Part shown: in pieces, positions 7,106-10,195 of the stretch | How the letters are laid out: each line of letters opens with the position of its first letter | Numbering within the stretch: position 1 is the stretch's first letter | Source: Muribaculaceae bacterium | GTDB taxonomy: Bacteria > Bacteroidota > Bacteroidia > Bacteroidales > Muribaculaceae | Direction of reading: 5' to 3' | Length of the DNA: 10,195 nt | Assembly: GCA_902836725.1 (NCBI GenBank) | Contig: CADFRV010000079.1 | Span: 1-10,195, forward strand | The notes under the pieces: generated by a model | Seen by the model: the letters and a program-made list of their open reading frames with translations, nothing else | Told to the model about the DNA's origin: nothing | Databases searched by the model: none | Program-made: the position numbers and the translations under genes

Positions 7106-7126
7106 TTACCTTAAATCTAATACCAT
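7106..7126 (-). CDS. Possible six-codon ORF (MVLDLR) inside the small RNA
   Basis: ATG at 7126 opens M-V-L-D-L-R and stops with TAA at 7106-7108, five nt before the terminator hairpin. A mini-ORF just ahead of a terminator is the layout of an attenuating leader peptide, yet no regulated gene follows on this strand. An ORF this short is weak evidence by itself. Confidence 0.2.
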   Translation of the reverse strand: MVLDLR

Positions 7127-7138
7127 GAAAAACTGATG

Positions 7139-7146
7139 CAAAGTTA
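7139..7146 (-). promoter_or_regulatory. -7 box (TAACTTTG) of the small-RNA cassette
   Basis: The minus strand reads TAACTTTG, identical to the -7 box of the tRNA/rpsT promoter. A GTTG element lies upstream at 7166-7163 with a 16-nt spacer, the same spacing as GTTGAC in the tRNA promoter. TTTG at the 20-nt spacing is absent. Confidence 0.6.
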
Positions 7147-7193
7147 TATCTTTTATGTTATACAACATGCTTTTGGGGCAAAAAAGTTCTTTG

Positions 7194-7242
7194 TGTTAAC
7201 TTGTTTTAACAAATATAGGCTTGTGGTGTCTGGATGTTAACA
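7194..7242. repeat. Repeated TGTTAAC palindromes next to a promoter box
   Basis: TGTTAA (7194-7199) and TTAACA (7206-7211) form a 6-bp inverted repeat, and a full TGTTAACA palindrome follows at 7235-7242, abutting the TATATTTG box at 7243. The recurrence of one half-site three times in 49 nt suggests a regulator-binding region, though the motif is AT-rich and short. Confidence 0.35.
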
Positions 7243-7250
7243 TATATTTG
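7243..7250 (+). promoter_or_regulatory. Plus-strand -7 box (TATATTTG) facing the HNH gene
   Basis: TATATTTG matches TAnnTTTG in full; TTG at 7221-7223 (19-nt spacer) can serve as the -33 element. Transcription would start near 7257 and run antisense into the 3' end of the HNH gene, as no plus-strand gene follows. It may make an antisense RNA or be a leftover promoter of a displaced gene. Confidence 0.4.
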
Positions 7251-7281
7251 TAAACCATGCCGCTTGCAAAACATTAAAACA

Positions 7282-7301
7282 ACAATATTGTCCCATACAA
7301 T
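7282..7301. repeat. Three ACAAT/ATTGT half-sites
   Basis: ACAATATTGT (7282-7291) is a perfect 10-bp palindrome, and ATTGT-cccat-ACAAT (7287-7301) overlaps it. On the minus strand the second hairpin is followed by a T-rich run, making a weak terminator for the HNH gene possible, about 24 nt after its stop. Confidence 0.3.
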
Positions 7302-7324
7302 CGGGGCACTGGTGTCCGGTAAAT

Positions 7325-8059
7325 TTATTCCGGAAGTGCGAGTTTCCTGAGCATCTCTGTCAGGTCCTCCAGATCATCGTCCCACAGTCCTTGGTTTTTG
7401 ATGTATTCTACCATAGTCTCAAAAGGTGGGAACTCATAGAGCAGATATGTGGCTATCACCGCCGAATAGGGGTGTCCAGGGCCACACTGTCCGAGAACCA
7501 GTTTGATTTTATTCAGACGTATATGGCGCTCTCGAGGCGTAGTGGCATTTTTGAGATTGTCAAGTTTCTCTTCGAGCTGCCCGGCTATGGCGGCGGCCTC
7601 CTTGAAGCGCGGAACCACAAAATGGTTGTCATTGTTGAGCTCCACGGCCTCTATGGTGTTTTTGCCTTTCTGATCCTTGGCATAAAAACGGCATCCTTTC
7701 ACGTAAAGATGGGCGCCCGGCTCGTCGGTAAGCGGGTTTACGATCGGATCGTTGACAACATCCCATTCCCCCTTTGCCGTGTTGCACGTTTTGCATGAAG
7801 GGAGAAGGTTTCCCCACTTCACCACATCGCCGGGGTATTGCTTCTTATGCCTGAAATGCTCAATCTCCATGTATTTGCTCTCCTCGTTCAGTTTCGTTTC
7901 CGAAAAAGCGCACTTGTTGTGGCTCATTGCGAGCAACGGCCCGGCAATATAGCTCTGTTTCCAGACCGTCTTGTTATTGTCGGCCTGGAACTCGGCTGTG
8001 AGCCGGGCTTCATTCTCTGTCAGTTTTTGTGGTTTCGGAGGTAAGGTGAGCTTGATCAT
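7325..8059 (-). CDS. HNH endonuclease, PtuB-like (Septu-type defence effector)
   Basis: A 244-aa protein with an HNH/zinc-finger nuclease core: C50-A-F-S53, MEIEHF (Glu67-His68, the HNH histidine), the WGNL Asn84, then C89-K-T-C92-N93 and KG. This spacing, with HFRHKKQYP and DPIVNPLTDEP after it, fits the HNH proteins found with Septu and some retron systems (PtuB, TIGR02646-like). In Septu the nuclease degrades DNA as partner of an ATPase, which is the gene directly upstream. The start ATG at 8059-8057 overlaps the ATPase stop (TAATG), implying translational coupling. Odd point: the first knuckle is Cys-x-x-Ser instead of Cys-x-x-Cys. No signal peptide or membrane segment. No reverse transcriptase is in the window, so a retron is not supported. 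Base composition looks AT-richer than the flanking genes. Confidence 0.8.
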   Translation of the reverse strand: MIKLTLPPKPQKLTENEARLTAEFQADNNKTVWKQSYIAGPLLAMSHNKCAFSETKLNEESKYMEIEHFRHKKQYPGDVVKWGNLLPSCKTCNTAKGEWDVVNDPIVNPLTDEPGAHLYVKGCRFYAKDQKGKNTIEAVELNNDNHFVVPRFKEAAAIAGQLEEKLDNLKNATTPRERHIRLNKIKLVLGQCGPGHPYSAVIATYLLYEFPPFETMVEYIKNQGLWDDDLEDLTEMLRKLALPE

Positions 8060-9255
8060 TACATGGTATCTTTCTGAAGTTCCAGAAGTCTTCTCACCGG
8101 ATTGTTGGGGTGGAGTATCTGGTCAAGGCGGCGATAAGCCTCCTCCACGGTGGCTTTGTCGCCATTGTCAAGTCCTTTGTTGAATTGCGCCAGCAGGTTG
8201 TTGTAGATATCCGAGTGTACGTCTGATTCCAGTTCCATGGTTTCCCGCAGTATCTCTTCCACCGTCCATCCGCTGTAGTTCGAGCGCGGTGCTTTCTCGA
8301 TGTTTACTTCGTTTTCATCGCGTTTCAGAACGTACAGATTTATATCCTTGGCCGACTGCACTACAAGCGGGCTGTGTGTGGTGACAATAAACTGCACATT
8401 GGGGAAGGCTTCCGAGAGGTAGCTTATGATCTCGCGCTGCCATTTGGGGTGGAGGTGCAGGTCGATCTCATCGACAAGCACTATGGCGCCCCCTTCAAGC
8501 GGATTTTCGAGATCGGGATAGGCGTCGAACATCCTTTTGCACAGGTCCACTATCCAGGAGAGCATCGACTGGTAGCCGTATCCGAGCTGTGTATATCGGA
8601 AAGCGCCGTCTTTGGTCGTGAAAAGCACATAGTTGTGCAGGTCGTCGGAACTCTGGAATGTGAAATCCTGGATTTCAGGAAACAGGTTGCCGCATATCAG
8701 CTCCTTGATCCGATAGAGCTTGTTGTTGGCTTTGGTCTTGTCGTTTTTGGCGGCATAGTCAAGCTGCATAAGCCATTCCTCCAGGTTCACGAGACGCGAG
8801 TCTGTGGAGAAGAGGGTTTCGCAAGGCTTGGCTTTATTTTCCGACAGACTTGTGGATGAGGGATACCGGCTTACTCCATATCCGAAGATCAGCAACTGGC
8901 TGTCAAGGGGATCTTCTGAGATTTTAAAGCTTCCTTTACGGTAAAACCAGTCTTTACCGTTTGATAACCTGGCGTTTACGTTCGCTCCAACTCTCAGATT
9001 GTTCTGGAAATGCTGGTCAAAAAATGCAAAGGGGATGAATCGTTCGTTACGCCCCTCTTTGTTGACCGGCAGCTTCAATTCCTCCGGTCTGAGCTGTGCG
9101 ATGGCTTTAAGTATGTTTGTTTTTCCGGTATTGTTGTTTCCCAAAAACACGGTCCATTGATGTGCGGACGAGGGCGAGGTACCGAAGTCAATCGATGCCT
9201 CTTCAAAGCATGCGTAATTATCCAGACGGAGCTTTGTAATCTTGAGATTGTCCAT
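8059..9255 (-). CDS. ABC/SMC-like AAA ATPase, PtuA-like (Septu-type defence)
   Basis: A 398-aa ATPase. Walker A is GNNNTGKT (39-46); a conserved FGYGVSRYPS follows (124-133); the ABC-signature-like segment is LGYGYQSMLSW (224-234); Walker B is AIVLVDEID (257-265, Asp262-Glu263) with LHLHP; the H-loop is VTTHSP (291-296, His294). This order is that of the OLD/PtuA-type ATPases that sense phage and control an effector. No TOPRIM nuclease domain follows, unlike true OLD proteins; instead there is a helical tail (about 345-398), and the nuclease is the separate HNH gene with which it overlaps by one base. The start ATG 9255 places the first strand (KITKLRLDNYACF) just before Walker A, as expected. 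A partial -7 match (TAAATTCG, minus strand, 9304-9297) and a 17-bp palindrome lie upstream. Functional assignment rests on architecture and gene pairing. Confidence 0.82.
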   Translation of the reverse strand: MDNLKITKLRLDNYACFEEASIDFGTSPSSAHQWTVFLGNNNTGKTNILKAIAQLRPEELKLPVNKEGRNERFIPFAFFDQHFQNNLRVGANVNARLSNGKDWFYRKGSFKISEDPLDSQLLIFGYGVSRYPSSTSLSENKAKPCETLFSTDSRLVNLEEWLMQLDYAAKNDKTKANNKLYRIKELICGNLFPEIQDFTFQSSDDLHNYVLFTTKDGAFRYTQLGYGYQSMLSWIVDLCKRMFDAYPDLENPLEGGAIVLVDEIDLHLHPKWQREIISYLSEAFPNVQFIVTTHSPLVVQSAKDINLYVLKRDENEVNIEKAPRSNYSGWTVEEILRETMELESDVHSDIYNNLLAQFNKGLDNGDKATVEEAYRRLDQILHPNNPVRRLLELQKDTM

Positions 9256-9326
9256 TAAGGAGTGTTATGGTATGTTTGAAATCAGATTGCGGTACGCGAA
9301 TTTACGTCTATTCGCCGGCAAATCCT

Positions 9327-9343
9327 AATATTACGGTAATATT
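9327..9343. repeat. 17-bp perfect palindrome upstream of the ATPase gene
   Basis: AATATTAC-G-GTAATATT has perfect 8-bp arms around G9335. It lies 72 nt upstream of the ATPase start and 9 nt after the DUF2461 stop. It may be an operator for the defence pair or, as an AT-rich hairpin, a weak terminator; only the plus strand has a T run after it, where there is no gene to end. Confidence 0.45.
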
Positions 9344-9352
9344 TTTGGCGGA

Positions 9353-10042
9353 TCAGACCTCTTCATGGATGGAGTAGGTGAGGAAGTCGATCAGGGGCTT
9401 CAGGTAGCTGAAGAGCTCGGCTGCATGGGCAGGCCAGTCGGGATCGGTGAAGAATTCCATGCCGGTGGGATGGAATTTGCCGAAGTCGCGCAGGCGCAGC
9501 AGATGAGCCTGCGGGTGGTTGCGGTCATAGCCTTTGGGCACGGTCTTGAGCGCCCCGGAAGCGCACCATCCGGGATAATATTTCTCCATCTCGGGAGTAT
9601 GCGTTATCTCCTCGAATTCCTCTATGTTGTCTACTATGGCGCGGCGCAGTTTCTTGAGCACTGCCGGCTCGGGGCACCATACACCTCCGTAGAGACCGCT
9701 CTCTATCTCGGAGTTGAACCGCCCCGGGCCCATCTGCAGGTAGAAGCCTGCGTCGTGGGCTTTGCGTCCGGCGGGGGATATTCCTGCCGAAAAATAGTCT
9801 TTATAGGGTGTCTTGTCGGGTGAAAAACGTGTGTCGCGGTAGATGCGGTATGCGCATTGCTTCCCCGTGAGACCGCGCAGCTCCGGGTACCACCCGCTCA
9901 TTTCTGCCACAAGGCGGTCTATATCGGCGAGCCATAGCTCGCGCAGGGTGTCATATTCCCCTTTGTTGGCTTTGAACCATTCGCGGTTGTTGTTGGCTTG
10001 CAGACGGCTCAGAAAATCGTAAAGCGACGGTATGTAACTCAT
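9353..10042 (-). CDS. DUF2461 (TIGR02453) family protein
   Basis: A 229-aa protein matching the DUF2461 family in length and motifs: NNREWFKANK (18-27), YRIYRDTRFSPDKTPYKDY (65-83), GLYGGVWCPEP (117-127) and LKTVPKGYDRNHPQAHLL (165-182). The family is widespread in bacteria and some fungi, with no established function that I know of. No signal peptide or membrane helix, so likely cytosolic. The frame is open a little further upstream (ATG at 10057), but ATG 10042 is preferred: it gives the usual N-terminus MSYIPSLYDFL and overlaps the preceding gene's stop as ATGA, the mark of a coupled pair. Confidence 0.88.
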   Translation of the reverse strand: MSYIPSLYDFLSRLQANNNREWFKANKGEYDTLRELWLADIDRLVAEMSGWYPELRGLTGKQCAYRIYRDTRFSPDKTPYKDYFSAGISPAGRKAHDAGFYLQMGPGRFNSEIESGLYGGVWCPEPAVLKKLRRAIVDNIEEFEEITHTPEMEKYYPGWCASGALKTVPKGYDRNHPQAHLLRLRDFGKFHPTGMEFFTDPDWPAHAAELFSYLKPLIDFLTYSIHEEV

Positions 10043-10195
10043 TTGATGTCCTCCCATTCTATGTCGGTGATCTGCTGTTCCTCCACAAAGTCTGCTATTC
10101 CTGGAGAAGCGGCTGCCGGGTCGGCCGGAACCTCTTTGAATTTCACATATTCACCGACATCTGGGTTTATCTTTTTCTTTTTGCGCCGTATGCCG
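10039..10195 (-). CDS. C-terminal part of a DUF4834-like small protein
   Basis: The last 51 codons of a gene that enters from the right edge. It begins in a lysine/arginine run (IRRKKKKINPD), then GEYVKFKEV, an Ala/Pro linker, and the acidic end ITDIEWEDIK followed by TGA. The basic stretch followed by GEYV-hydrophobic/acidic resembles the tail of Bacteroidota DUF4834 proteins, small proteins with an N-terminal membrane helix; that helix would lie outside the window. Its stop overlaps the DUF2461 start by ATGA. Identification is tentative because only the low-complexity tail is visible. Confidence 0.6.
   Translation of the reverse strand, partial: GIRRKKKKINPDVGEYVKFKEVPADPAAASPGIADFVEEQQITDIEWEDIK

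Larger units (their letters stand above)
7070..7134 (-). ncRNA. Candidate small RNA / short leader cassette
   Basis: A consensus -7 box (7139-7146) and a strong terminator (7070-7101) on the same strand bound a transcript of only about 60-65 nt, beginning near 7131-7134. It is not needed to express any annotated gene: the nearest downstream gene, recO, is on the other strand. The transcript carries a conserved-looking stretch (ATGGTATTAGATTTAAGG at 7126-7109) before the hairpin. The compact promoter-to-terminator layout fits a small RNA; Bacteroidales carry such short intergenic RNAs (for example the Bacteroidales-1 motif), but I cannot assign this one to a family. Boundaries are predicted, not observed. 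Confidence 0.55.

Noticed and set aside
7070..7325. A retron msr-msd RNA next to PtuA/PtuB-like genes
   Set aside because: Some retrons carry PtuAB-type effectors, but no reverse transcriptase frame is visible anywhere in the window, and the short promoter-terminator cassette lacks the long inverted ends expected of a retron RNA.
1..10195. CRISPR arrays and insertion sequences
   Set aside because: No regularly spaced short repeats and no transposase-like frame were seen on either strand.

Overview
The window looks like chromosomal DNA of a moderately GC-rich member of the Bacteroidales (phylum Bacteroidota), most like a gut Muribaculaceae/Bacteroides relative. The reasons are the promoter boxes of the Bacteroidota form TAnnTTTG, the absence of clear Shine-Dalgarno sites, and families largely typical of that order (a DUF4919 protein, a DUF4834-like tail, a bacterial GH3 protein, a Bacteroidales-type RecO). 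The family calls are recognised from motifs by eye; no search was run.

Layout. From 5269 down to 1, all on the minus strand, lies a run of five closely spaced genes: a GH3-family protein, a secreted alkaline phosphatase, a secreted DUF4919/TPR-like protein, a tail-anchored protein-kinase-like protein whose catalytic Asp is Pro, and a GNAT-like acetyltransferase that runs off the left edge. Gaps are 10 to 44 nt, so they may be cotranscribed. The alkaline phosphatase has an in-frame TAG at codon 43, directly after its first metal-binding motif, while the rest of the gene is intact. From 6137 down to 5391 is a compact translation unit on the minus strand: a strong promoter, tRNA-Glu(UUC), rpsT (ribosomal protein S20), an identical second tRNA-Glu(UUC), and a strong intrinsic terminator. 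recO (6322-7044) is the only confident plus-strand gene.

Right part. Between recO and the DUF2461 gene lies a two-gene minus-strand module: an ABC/SMC-like ATPase (398 aa) whose stop overlaps by one base the start of an HNH endonuclease (244 aa). This is the PtuA-PtuB arrangement of Septu-like anti-phage defence, and it looks more AT-rich than its neighbours. The 280-nt gap between recO and the HNH gene is unexpectedly full: a complete minus-strand promoter-short transcript-terminator cassette (7070-7146) that could make a small RNA of about 60-65 nt with a six-codon ORF, a plus-strand TAnnTTTG box pointing into the 3' end of the HNH gene, and several short palindromes. At the right edge a DUF2461 gene overlaps by ATGA the end of a DUF4834-like gene.

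How they work together. The rpsT/tRNA unit and recO are housekeeping. The ATPase-HNH pair most likely acts as one defence complex. The five-gene left block mixes envelope-directed proteins (phosphatase, DUF4919, membrane pseudokinase) with two cytosolic enzymes, and no shared pathway can be named from sequence.
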